From: Hormoscilla sp. GM7CHS1pb
GTDB lineage: Bacteria > Cyanobacteriota > Cyanobacteriia > Cyanobacteriales > Desertifilaceae
Assembly: GCA_014323675.1 (NCBI GenBank)
Contig: JACONN010000006.1
Span: 1 to 64,000, forward strand
Length of the DNA: 64,000 nucleotides
Reading direction: 5' to 3'
The notes under the pieces are model-generated. The model was not told where the DNA came from and did no database searches. It worked only from the letters and a program-made list of their open reading frames with translations. Numbering within the stretch: the stretch's first letter is position 1; every line of letters starts with the position of its first letter. The translations under genes were made by a program, and so were the position numbers. Shown piece after piece: positions 27,362-35,080 of the stretch.

Positions 27362-27712
27362 TTACAATTCCTCTAGTTCTTCAATGATAAATTGTTCGCT
27401 GGGACAATGGAAATCATTAATCCAATTAAGTCTTGACATTCCTGACGTAGATAGATTATCAAAAACTCGTCCCTCCACTTCAACTCCATAATGGACCCCG
27501 TTATTGGTAATTGACTGTTCCGGGTTCAGGCGATCGCTAACTATGTAGAATTCCCGAGGATTCCTGGTTCTAAGTTTGAGCAGTTTTCCTTCAATTCCAT
27601 TTTCATCTAACCATGTTATAACTGCACGGGCACATTTGTCACATTCAAGAATTGAAAACTTCTCGACTATCTTGCCGATTTCTCGATCGACCTCTTCTCT
27701 AGAAAACTTCAC
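27362..27712 (-). CDS. Papain-fold toxin-domain protein
   Basis: This 116-residue protein matches what I know of the Tox-PL-2-like papain-fold toxin family. The putative nucleophile Cys is in ILECDKCARAVITWL (about 23-37). The His lies in ITNNGVHYGVEVEGRVFDNLS, and a conserved WINDFHCPSEQF follows. In polymorphic toxins the domain is the C-terminal warhead. Here it stands alone without delivery modules, so it may act inside the cell with its neighbour as immunity partner. Confidence 0.7.
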   Translation of the reverse strand: MKFSREEVDREIGKIVEKFSILECDKCARAVITWLDENGIEGKLLKLRTRNPREFYIVSDRLNPEQSITNNGVHYGVEVEGRVFDNLSTSGMSRLNWINDFHCPSEQFIIEELEEL

Positions 27713-27751
27713 AATCCTTTCACCCTAACCAGAAACAAATATACCCTAGTA

Positions 27752-27791
27752 TAACATATCCCGAGACCCTCTCATAAGGGCGATCGCCCTT
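27752..27791. repeat. Direct repeat, left of xisH-xisI module 2
   Basis: TAACATATCCCGAGACCC followed by TCTCATAA and GCGATCGCCCTT recurs at 28655-28693, on the other side of the xisI-xisH pair. Twenty-six bases are identical before the HIP1 site. Confidence 0.75.
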
Positions 27792-27819
27792 GTTGGCAGT
27801 GGCTGCGATCGCCATTGGG

Positions 27820-28155
27820 TTAGGAGATGGCGTAACCGGTATGGGGACGGACATATGGCGGATGAAACCCCAGCACGATATCTGATTTCGGAACCCCTGC
27901 TTCCACCAATTCTTCGGTGATGCCATCTTCGATACCATCCCGTTGAATCCATATTTTCCCATCGATAATCTGAACGTGGGTAATGCAGCCGTGAACTCGA
28001 CGTTCCCTATCCCAGCCAACAATTATTAGCATAAAATGAGTTTCCTGAGAATCGGCGATCGCGTAGCTTTGGATATCGCCGTGACTGTATCCAATCTTAG
28101 CATGACCTTCGAGAATCTCGCGAATTAATTTGGCATATTCATCTACTCTATCCAT
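27820..28155 (-). CDS. xisI: XisI-like protein (module 2)
   Basis: The product is 111 residues, intact, and clearly related to module 1. It has HFMLIIVGWDRERRVHGCITH, then GKIWIQRDGIEDGITEELVEAGVPKSDIVLGF and PPYVRPHTGYAIS. Its start lies 13 bp inside the end of the xisH gene, the same overlap as module 1. Confidence 0.88.
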   Translation of the reverse strand: MDRVDEYAKLIREILEGHAKIGYSHGDIQSYAIADSQETHFMLIIVGWDRERRVHGCITHVQIIDGKIWIQRDGIEDGITEELVEAGVPKSDIVLGFHPPYVRPHTGYAIS

Positions 28156-28560
28156 TGCACAATTTCCTCCCTTTTGGCATCAAAAACTATCAATTTGAGC
28201 TGATTCTTGCGAATGGCGATTTGAGCAATTTTCTCGGGGAAAAAATCAGAATAAATCTCATTCCGAATCGCTAGATATAACGTGCGATCGGACTCCGATA
28301 GGAGATTCTTCCAGCAACCCTCGATAAAGGACATACTGACCGAGAGCATTTTGTAAGTCTTGCACGGGAGAGGGACGGATAAAACTTTTCTCCTCCACTG
28401 CAATACGTCGCTGGTCCTTTTCCGCTGCAAAAAATTTCTCCGATCCGAGATCCACATAAACATTTCGCTCTCCAACAGCAGTTGACGGATCCGATGTAAT
28501 GGTCCATCCGTCTTTGATCAACGCTGTTTTAACAATTTCGTGGTAGATATCTTTCGCCAT
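28143..28560 (-). pseudogene. xisH: XisH-like gene with frameshift (module 2)
   Basis: The N-terminal part MAKDIYHEIVKTALIKDGW...VEEKSF...GQYVLYRGLLEES is in one frame. The C-terminal part ESDRTLYLAIRNEIYSDFF...REEIVQWIE is in another. Removing seven bases at 28296-28302 (CGATAGG, plus strand) would give the canonical LLEESESDRTLYLAI, so an insertion is likely. As in module 1, the nuclease-fold xisH is broken while its xisI partner is intact. Confidence 0.78.
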
Positions 28561-28654
28561 CCCAAAATTACCCGATCCTATCCGATCTTCACGACTATCT
28601 CTATCTTAGCATATCCCGGGCGATCGCGTGGTTACCATCACCTTCCTCTCACCC

Positions 28655-28693
28655 TAACATATCCCGAGACCCTCTCATAATTGCGATCGCCCT
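28655..28693. repeat. Direct repeat, right of xisH-xisI module 2
   Basis: This is the partner of 27752-27791. The two copies bracket about 860 bp containing only xisH and xisI. Confidence 0.75.
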
Positions 28694-28702
28694 TTGGAGT
28701 CG

Positions 28703-28990
28703 TCAAGCCCTAGCATCGGGAGCATCGTATCCCTCTCCCCTAATCCCCTGGGCCTCCATCTGTGAAATAATCTGCAAACTCATTTCATTTGATAACGAGT
28801 CTTGCCGATTTTCAATCTGGACTTGCTGTAAAAATATCCAATAATTCTGTAAAACAGTCTGAGTATTGGGATGATCGAGTCCAAGTTGTGAAATCAGAAT
28901 AGTTACAGCTTCGGTATACAGGGGTTCGGCTTGGTCGTATTGCCCTTGGGATCTGTAGAGTCCTGCCAGGTTATTGAAACTGGTGGCCAC
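28703..28990 (-). pseudogene. C-terminal TPR gene fragment
   Basis: The sequence SFNNLAGLYRSQGQYDQAEPLY...AVTILISQLGLDHPNTQ is one TPR unit. The C-terminal LQNYWIFLQQVQIENRQDSLSNE resembles the end of the large TPR protein at 29091 (QQNYLMFLQQVALKNRQGELSNE). Upstream the repeat is broken at once by a GCGCAGCGCAATC repeat (29016-29028). It is a relic of a second TPR gene, or of an earlier 3' end of the same gene. Confidence 0.6.
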
Positions 28991-29067
28991 ATTTGGATGT
29001 GCGGACCCTTGCGGGAGCGCAGCGCAATCCCTTTCAAGGTATATACAGGCGAGCGTCGAGTCTGACA

Positions 29068-29087
29068 GTGGGCACGGCCCACCCTAC
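29068..29087. repeat. GTGGGC...GCCCAC palindromic repeat
   Basis: AGTGGGCACGGCCCACCCTA lies just past the stop of the large TPR gene and belongs to the family described at 5841. Confidence 0.6.
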
Positions 29088-29090
29088 TGG

Positions 29091-31814
29091 CTATAGATTA
29101 AAACTGCCGAAGCCTTTGTTGTTCTTGCTCTTTTTCTTTTTCTTCTTAGTAGTCCCGCCGCTGTAGCCCCACTCGTTAGATAACTCCCCTTGCCGATTTT
29201 TAAGAGCGACTTGCTGTAAAAACATCAGGTAGTTCTGCTGAATTTTCTGAGTAAGGGGATGATCTTGTCCTAGTTGTGAACTCAGAATAGTTACAGCTTC
29301 CTTAAATAGGGGTTCGGCTTCGGCGTATCGCCCTTGGGAGTCGTAGAGTCCTGCCAGGTTGTAGAGACTTTGGGCCACATCGGGATGTTTCGACCCCAGC
29401 AGTTGCTTTCTCATCTCCAAGGCTTCCTTAAACAGGGGTTCGGCTTCGGCGTATCGCCTTTGGGAGCAGTAGAGATTTGCCAGGTCGCTGAGACTGGTGG
29501 CCACTGAGGGATGTTTCGACCCCAGCAGTTGCTTTCTCATCTCCAAGGCTTTCTTAAACAGGGGTTCAGCTTCGGCGTATCGCTTTTGGGACTTGTAGAG
29601 TCCTGCCAGGTTGTTGAGACTGGTGGCCACTGAGGGATGTTTCGACCCCAGCAGTTGCTTTCTCATCTCCAAGGCTTCCTTATACAGAGGTTCGGCTTCG
29701 GCGTATCGCCCTTGTAAGAAGTAGAGTAAAGCCAGGTTGTTGAGACTTTGGGCCACATTGAGATGTAAATTCAGGTCGCTGAGACTTTGGGCCACAGAAG
29801 GATGTGCGGACCCCAGCAGTTGCTTTCTGATCTCCAAGGCTTCGGTAAGCAGGGATTCGGCTTCGGCGTATCGCCCTTGGGACTTGTAGAGTCCTGCCAA
29901 GTTGTTGAGACTGGTGGCCACATCGGGATGTTTCGACCCCAGCAGTTGCTTATACATCTCCAAGGCGTCCTTATACAGGGGTTCAGCTTCGGCGTATCGC
30001 CCTTGGTCCGAGTAGAGTTCTGCCAGGTTGTTGAGACTGGAGGCCACATCGGGATGTTTCGACCCCAGCAGTTGCTTATACATCTCCAAGGCTTCCTTAT
30101 ACAGGGGTTCGGCTTCGGCGTATCGCCCTTGGTCCGAGTAGAGTTCTGCCAGGTTGTTGAGACTGGAGGCCACATCGGGATGTTTCGACCCCAGCAGTTG
30201 CTTATACATCTCCAAGGCTTCCTTATACAGGGGTTCGGCTTCGGCGTATTGCCCTTGGAACTTGTAGAGTAAAGCCAGGTAGTTGAGACTGGAGGCCACA
30301 TCGGGATGTTTCGACCCCAGCAGTTGCTTATACATCTTCAAGGCTTTCTTAAACAGGGGTTCGGCTTTGGCGCCTCGCCTTTGGAAGAAGTAGAGTTTTG
30401 CCAGGTTGTGGAGACTGGAGGCCACATCGGGATGTTTCGACCCCAGCAGTTGCTTTCTCATCTCCAAGGCTTCCTTAAACAGGGGTTCGGCTTCGGCGTA
30501 TCGCCCTTGGGACTTGTAGAGATTTGCCAGGTTGTTGAGACTGGTGGCCACATCGGGATGTTTCGACCCCAGCAGTTGCTTATACATCTCCAAGGCTTCC
30601 TTAAACAGGGGTTCGGCTTCGGCGTATCGCCCTTGGGACTTTGCCAGGTTGTTGAGACTGGTGGCCACATCGGGATGTTTCGACCCCAGCAGTTGCTTTC
30701 TCATCTCCAAGGCGTCCTTATACAGGGGTTTGGCTTCGGCGTATCGCTCTTGGGAGTAGTAGAGTCCTGCCAAGTCGTTGAGACTGGTGGCCACATCGGG
30801 ATGTTTCGACCCCAGCAGTTGCTTTCTCATCTCCAAGGCTTCCTTAAACAGGGGTTCGGCTTCGGCGTATCGCCCTTGGGAGTGGTAGAGTCCTGCCAAG
30901 TCGTTGAGACTGGTGGCCACTGAGGGATGTTCCGACCCCAGCAGTTGCTTAGACATCTCCAAGGCTTCCTTAAACAGGGGTTCGGCTTCGGCGTATCGCC
31001 CTTGGAAGAAGTAGAGTTTTGCCAGGTTGTTGAGACTGTTGGCCACTGAGGGATGTTCCGACCCCAGCAGTTGCTTTCTCATCTCCAAGGCTTCCTTAAA
31101 CAGGGGTTCGGCTTCGGCGTATCGCCCTTGAAAGTGGTAGAGTCCTGCCAGGTTGTTGAGACTGGTGGCCACATCGGGATGTTTCGACCCCAGCAGTTGC
31201 TTTCTCATCTCCAAGGCTTCGGTAAGCAGGGGTTCTGCTTCGGCGTATCGCCCTTGGGACTTGTAGAGTAAAGCCAAGTTGTTGAGACTGGTGGCCACAT
31301 CGGGATCTTTCGACCCCAGCAGTTGCTTAGACATCTCCAAGGCTTCGGTAAGCAGGGGTTCTGCTTCGGCGTATCGCCCTTGGGACTTGTAGAGTAAAGC
31401 CAAGTTGTTGAGACTGGTGGCCACATCGGGATCTTTCGACCCCAGCAGTTGCTTAGACATCTCCAAGGCGTCCTTATACAGGGGTTCGGCTTCGGCGTAT
31501 CGCCCTTGGGACCTGTAGAGTTCTGCCAGGTCGCTGAGACTGTTGGCCACATCGGGATCTTTCGACCCCAGCAGTTGCTTTCTCATCTTCAAGGCTTTCT
31601 TAAACAGGGGTTCGGCTTTGGCGTATCGCCCTTGGTCCGAGTAGAGTAAAGCCAGGTCGCTGAGACTGTTGGCCACATCGGGATGTTTCGACCCCAGCAG
31701 TTGCTTTCTCATCTCCAAGGCTTCCTTATACAGAAGTTCGGCTTCGGCGTATCGCCCTTGGGACATGTAGAGTTCTGCCCGGCTGTTGAGACTGGCCGTA
31801 TAATCATTCGACAT
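29091..31814 (-). CDS. Kinesin-light-chain-type TPR protein, about 20 repeats
   Basis: The 907-residue protein consists almost wholly of about 20 TPR units of 42 residues: LNNLA.LY..QGRYAEAEPL, then (Y/F)KEALEMRKQLLGSKHPDVATS. The DNA of the units is nearly identical, showing recent amplification. One unit near residue 390 lacks four residues (LAKSQGRY instead of LA.LY.SQGRY). Near residue 690 a partial unit is duplicated (SDLNLHLNVAQSL). The C-terminus is basic (GGTTKKKKKKSKNNKG). ATG 31814 follows AAGGAGGAACGAT. TPR solenoids bind proteins; the partner is unknown. There is no catalytic domain, unlike the usual CHAT-TPR fusions. Confidence 0.9.
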   Translation of the reverse strand: MSNDYTASLNSRAELYMSQGRYAEAELLYKEALEMRKQLLGSKHPDVANSLSDLALLYSDQGRYAKAEPLFKKALKMRKQLLGSKDPDVANSLSDLAELYRSQGRYAEAEPLYKDALEMSKQLLGSKDPDVATSLNNLALLYKSQGRYAEAEPLLTEALEMSKQLLGSKDPDVATSLNNLALLYKSQGRYAEAEPLLTEALEMRKQLLGSKHPDVATSLNNLAGLYHFQGRYAEAEPLFKEALEMRKQLLGSEHPSVANSLNNLAKLYFFQGRYAEAEPLFKEALEMSKQLLGSEHPSVATSLNDLAGLYHSQGRYAEAEPLFKEALEMRKQLLGSKHPDVATSLNDLAGLYYSQERYAEAKPLYKDALEMRKQLLGSKHPDVATSLNNLAKSQGRYAEAEPLFKEALEMYKQLLGSKHPDVATSLNNLANLYKSQGRYAEAEPLFKEALEMRKQLLGSKHPDVASSLHNLAKLYFFQRRGAKAEPLFKKALKMYKQLLGSKHPDVASSLNYLALLYKFQGQYAEAEPLYKEALEMYKQLLGSKHPDVASSLNNLAELYSDQGRYAEAEPLYKEALEMYKQLLGSKHPDVASSLNNLAELYSDQGRYAEAEPLYKDALEMYKQLLGSKHPDVATSLNNLAGLYKSQGRYAEAESLLTEALEIRKQLLGSAHPSVAQSLSDLNLHLNVAQSLNNLALLYFLQGRYAEAEPLYKEALEMRKQLLGSKHPSVATSLNNLAGLYKSQKRYAEAEPLFKKALEMRKQLLGSKHPSVATSLSDLANLYCSQRRYAEAEPLFKEALEMRKQLLGSKHPDVAQSLYNLAGLYDSQGRYAEAEPLFKEAVTILSSQLGQDHPLTQKIQQNYLMFLQQVALKNRQGELSNEWGYSGGTTKKKKKKSKNNKGFGSFNL

Positions 31815-31856
31815 ATCGTTCCTCCTTTGTAGATTTGTTAAGCATTATATGATTAC

Positions 31857-32310
31857 GCTTTAACGAGGGCTGGTCCCTCTGCTGTCCGATCGGTGACGGG
31901 CCGGGGTCTCCGGTCTGTCTTCATAGTCTAACTTGAACCCTCATCATGGGTGGCCGGGGAGACATGCTGGCCTCTTGAGAGGTTTTAAACCCCAACCGAG
32001 AGGTCCAAAACCCCAACCGAGAGGTTTTAAACCCCAACCGAGAGGTCCAAAACCCCAACCGAGAGGTTTAAAACCTCAACCGAGAGGTCCAAAACCTCAA
32101 CCGAGGGGTTTTAAACCCCAACTGAGAGGTCCAAAACCCCAACTGAGAGGTTTTAAACCTCAACCGAGAGGTCCAAAACCCCAACTGAGAGGTTTTAAAC
32201 CTCAACCGAGAGGTCCAAAACCTCAACCGAGAGGTCCAAAACCCCAACTGTGGGGCACGGGTTTGCAGCTAGTAGGTGCCGGTTGACGTCAAAGTCCCCT
32301 CCCCAGAACT
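31857..32310 (+). repeat. Long copy of the 21-nt array element (13 units)
   Basis: The left flank has ACGAGGGCTGGTCCCTCT. Thirteen 21-nt units run from 31977 to 32249. Two unit types alternate strictly, GAGAGGTTTTAAACC and GAGAGGTCCAAAACC, so the true period is 42 nt, until the last two units. The right flank is GTGGGGCACGGG, GCAGCTAGTAGGTGCCGG and then TTGACGTCAAAGTCCCCT. That last stretch resembles TTAGACGTCAAAAGCCCCT upstream of iscB (60490-60515, minus strand). The sister copy is at 5285-5520. It is probably a non-coding RNA or a non-autonomous element. Strand is uncertain. Confidence 0.6.
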
Positions 32311-32315
32311 AAGAC

Positions 32316-32771
32316 TCAGGCTCCACCGCCGGACTTGCGAGCGAACCGACGGGCCATATCGTCCACCGCCGCTTCTAACCCCGCATCTCCCTTGGTGACC
32401 TTGGCATAGTTGTAGACCGCCAAAGCTGCCATATAAGCCTCGCTTCCTGCCAAGGCCACTGTATCGTCCAGAAGTTCTTGGAGTTGACTCAAGGCCAAAG
32501 TAATAGGATAAAGGGCCTCGAACAACTCCACATCTTTGCGCATCTCCTCAATGTCAAAAGACCGAGGCAAAAAATCCGGGTTTTGGGTCGCCACTTCCAG
32601 GGCCTTTGTCACAAACCCCCGACTTTTATCCCCCAAACGCGGTAAAGATTTACTTTCCTCGGGACTCAACCCCAGCAAAAATGGTAACTTTTCCTTGATC
32701 GTAGCGATCGCGGCGAGAACTGCCTGTTTATCTTCAGGCTTTAAACTGGCACTAATTCGATTTTCAGTCAT
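32316..32771 (-). CDS. Conserved cyanobacterial protein of unknown function
   Basis: ATG 32771 is chosen because GGAG precedes it and MTENRISASLKPEDKQAVLAAI is the usual beginning of this family. The product is 151 residues and mostly helical (EKLPFLLGLSPEESKSLPRLGDKSR, then DVELFEALYPITLALSQLQELLDD), with a basic end (ARRFARKSGGG). No catalytic motif is seen. It lies between the 21-nt element and a TPR relic. Confidence 0.75.
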   Translation of the reverse strand: MTENRISASLKPEDKQAVLAAIATIKEKLPFLLGLSPEESKSLPRLGDKSRGFVTKALEVATQNPDFLPRSFDIEEMRKDVELFEALYPITLALSQLQELLDDTVALAGSEAYMAALAVYNYAKVTKGDAGLEAAVDDMARRFARKSGGGA

Positions 32772-32844
32772 TTTGTCCAACTCCGAGGAATGACATGACC
32801 TCACGACCTTGGCTAAAGACTCTGAGATATCGCACAAACGTGGC

Positions 32845-32935
32845 AATATCTGGATGTGCGGACCCTAGCAGTTCCCCGGCCATCCCCAAAGCTTCGGTAT
32901 AGAGGGGTTCGGCTTCCATATATCGCCCTGCACTT
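32845..32935 (-). pseudogene. Single TPR unit relic
   Basis: The minus strand reads GRYMEAEPLYTEALGMAGELLGSAHPDIA, one degenerate unit of the neighbouring TPR type. No start or continuation is present. Confidence 0.55.
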
Positions 32936-33058
32936 GTCAAAAAATGCCGTTATGCTCAATACTCATGGGTCGAGAGTTGCGTCGATTATACCCTGTTATC
33001 TACTGTAGAAGTCAACAACCCCTGTTATGATAGTAAATAAACATGTGGGAGAATCACT

Positions 33059-33403
33059 ATGTCAACCTACAACACCGCAGAAGAGATCGTAACTGCAATA
33101 CGTTCTTTATTGCTTGAGGGAGATTTTTATGCAGCCCAGAAACTTTCCTTTGAAGCTCAAGCTCAGTACCCGGAACATGAGGTGGTAAAGAAATTAGCTT
33201 ACTTACTGGCACCATCGGTGGTAACAGTCGATCGCGACCCGCCCATGACAGATGTGCTCAAACAAAACCGGATGGAATATCGAGGGCGTTGGGTAGCACT
33301 TAAAGACGGTCATTTCTTAGCAGATGGGAAAAATATTGATGAATTAGTCGAGCAGGTAGGTAAAATAAAAGGAACAGGTATATTTGTGAGGGCGATTTAT
33401 TAA
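33059..33403 (+). CDS. DUF5678-like protein
   Basis: The 114-residue protein has an N-terminal helical half (TAEEIVTAIRSLLLEGDFYAAQKL). The C-terminal DUF5678-like part reads YRGRWVALKDGHFLADGKNIDELVEQV...GIFVRAIY. GGGAG precedes ATG 33059, and TATGAT about 30 bases upstream could be a -10 box. Its stop overlaps the ATG of the following aspartic-protease-like pseudogene (TAATG), so the two were translationally coupled. Confidence 0.75.
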   Translation: MSTYNTAEEIVTAIRSLLLEGDFYAAQKLSFEAQAQYPEHEVVKKLAYLLAPSVVTVDRDPPMTDVLKQNRMEYRGRWVALKDGHFLADGKNIDELVEQVGKIKGTGIFVRAIY

Positions 33404-33793
33404 TGGCACTGCTTTTTTCAAACGGATATCCTTTCGCAACGGGGGCGATAATCGCCCCGCAACATCAAATAGAATCATTCTTCAGATAGAAATACAAAAT
33501 GTTCCAACTGAGGCAATCGTAGATACAGGTGCATGTTATTTGCCCACCAAGAGTTGCTAGAGAAGCCGGATTTGAAGGCGTTGAACCTCTAGAAAGACTA
33601 ACAATGGTATGCGTCTGGAGGAAGTAATTATTCGTATGGGTATAAAATTGTTAGCTGATGAGGGAGAAAACTTGACGATGTCGAGGAATATTGGAGAAAT
33701 TTTCCCGCTTTCCTGGGTTTGACTGGCTTTTGAGAACGAATTCGCTTTGCTGTAAACCCTAATACCGATACTTTTTACTTCGGTCAACTTTGA
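33403..33793 (+). pseudogene. Retropepsin-like aspartic protease gene, decayed
   Basis: Across several frames one can read NRIILQIEIQNVPTEAIVDTGA (catalytic-type D-T-G), VAREAGFEGVEPLERLTM, RLEEVIIRMGIKLLADEGENLT, YWRNFPAFLGLTGF and VNPNTDTFYFGQL. These are the pieces of the small aspartic protease that commonly accompanies DUF5678 genes in cyanobacteria. At least four frame changes and a small deletion are needed to join them, so this is real decay. Confidence 0.7.
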
Positions 33794-33866
33794 CGATCGC
33801 CATTTGATGAGTTCGTAATTCGATCTGCCTGTGCAATAAGTTGGCACTCTGGAGATAGGAAAGATC

Positions 33867-33953
33867 GAGTATGCAAATGAAGAAGGGCGCATTACAGAAG
33901 CAGGGACTTTGGTAATGCGCCTGCTTAAAAAGCGATTTGGAGAAACAGCCTAG
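33867..33953 (+). pseudogene. C-terminal relic of an Rpn/DUF4351-type protein
   Basis: EYANEEGRITEAGTLVMRLLKKRFGETA ends at TAG 33951. The LLKKRFG pattern is typical of the C-terminus of cyanobacterial DUF4351-containing proteins. Nothing recognisable precedes it. Confidence 0.35.
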
Positions 33954-35002
33954 AAGAACCAACCGTAAGAATGTAAACCCTTACCTAAAAGGTTAACACC
34001 CAAATAGCAAACCCAGACGACAATAAAGCCAGTGGCTGCTAAAATTGCCGGACGCCGTCCTTGCCAACCCCGGGTAATGCGTGCGTGGAGATATGCAGCA
34101 AATACCAACCAAGTGATTAGCGCCCAAGTTTCTTTCGGATCCCAACTCCAATAGGAACCCCAGGCTTCATTTGCCCACACCGCACCCGCTATGATACCAA
34201 TGGTTAACAGGGGAAAACCCAAACCAATGATCCGATAGCTGATGTTATCTAAAGTTTCCGCTAGACTCAGACGCTGGGGTGAAAGAGGTGCCGCTATTTC
34301 CGTTTTCGGTAATGTTTTGGTCGTGACTACATCCAGAACTGCCGTATTTCCACCACCATTGTTTTCTGATGATAGAGTCATAGGTTGCAGCAGTTCTTCG
34401 GTAACTTCTGGGTGAGTTGCTACTTCTGCCCCTTTGCGCAAGCGGTTGTTGGGACTGCGGAAGCCCCCATTCCCAAAAGAACTGCCCCGGAGTTCTACTT
34501 TCTGGCCCCGCGTCACGATTAAAAACGCGATCGCGATCGTAGCACCGACCATCAAACAGGCGTAGCTGAGTAGCATCACGCTGACATGCATCATCAACCA
34601 ATTAGATTTGAGGGCGGGTACTAAAGGTTCAGAGTACTGCATTTCTGGGGGTAAAGATAGGGCGGCAAAAGCCGTAATACCCATCGCTACTGGTGCCGTT
34701 GCCGCCCCCACGAGGCGACTGCCACTCATATTTTCTGCTATTAAATGAACGGCTGTCACCCCCCAGGCGATGAAAAATAATGATTCGTAAAGATTGCTCA
34801 AAGGAAAATATCCCGCTTCGATCCAGCGGGAAGCAAGCAAGGCCGCCATGCAGAGATTGGCGATCGCCATTCCCGCCGTCCCCAAAGATCCGAGGAAGGG
34901 AACTTCCCGAAAAGCCGTCCCGGCCCAATAAATCAGCATGGTTGCGAACAGGACAGCGAAGGCAATGTTGTCTAGCCAGCTCTGAAGTGTTACCAGATCC
35001 AT
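33950..35002 (-). CDS. ccsA: Cytochrome c biogenesis protein CcsA (Ycf5/CcsB family)
   Basis: This polytopic thylakoid/plasma membrane protein of System II cytochrome c maturation carries haem across the membrane for ligation to c-type cytochromes. It has about eight hydrophobic segments. The WWD haem-handling motif is WGSYWSWDPKETWALITWL (about 285-303). Conserved His residues occur in LMMHVSVMLLSYACLM and YLHARITRGW. A long soluble insert at residues 170-245 is usual in cyanobacteria. ATG 35002 is preceded by GAGGAGAACAAT. At 350 residues it is normal length. Confidence 0.93.
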   Translation of the reverse strand: MDLVTLQSWLDNIAFAVLFATMLIYWAGTAFREVPFLGSLGTAGMAIANLCMAALLASRWIEAGYFPLSNLYESLFFIAWGVTAVHLIAENMSGSRLVGAATAPVAMGITAFAALSLPPEMQYSEPLVPALKSNWLMMHVSVMLLSYACLMVGATIAIAFLIVTRGQKVELRGSSFGNGGFRSPNNRLRKGAEVATHPEVTEELLQPMTLSSENNGGGNTAVLDVVTTKTLPKTEIAAPLSPQRLSLAETLDNISYRIIGLGFPLLTIGIIAGAVWANEAWGSYWSWDPKETWALITWLVFAAYLHARITRGWQGRRPAILAATGFIVVWVCYLGVNLLGKGLHSYGWFF

Positions 35003-35080
35003 AGATTGTTCTCCTCTTGTTGTTTTAACTGCTATTCATTCTAACTGATTCCCCGGGCTTTGTCAATGCTGACCTTCTCT

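Noticed and set aside
29787..30923. Long plus-strand frames opposite the TPR gene
   Set aside because: They mirror the 126-nt TPR repeat and have no independent gene features.
31933..32286. 117-residue KPQPRGF repeat protein
   Set aside because: It is simply a translation of the 21-nt array; the sister element at 5285 reads in a different frame and gives another peptide.
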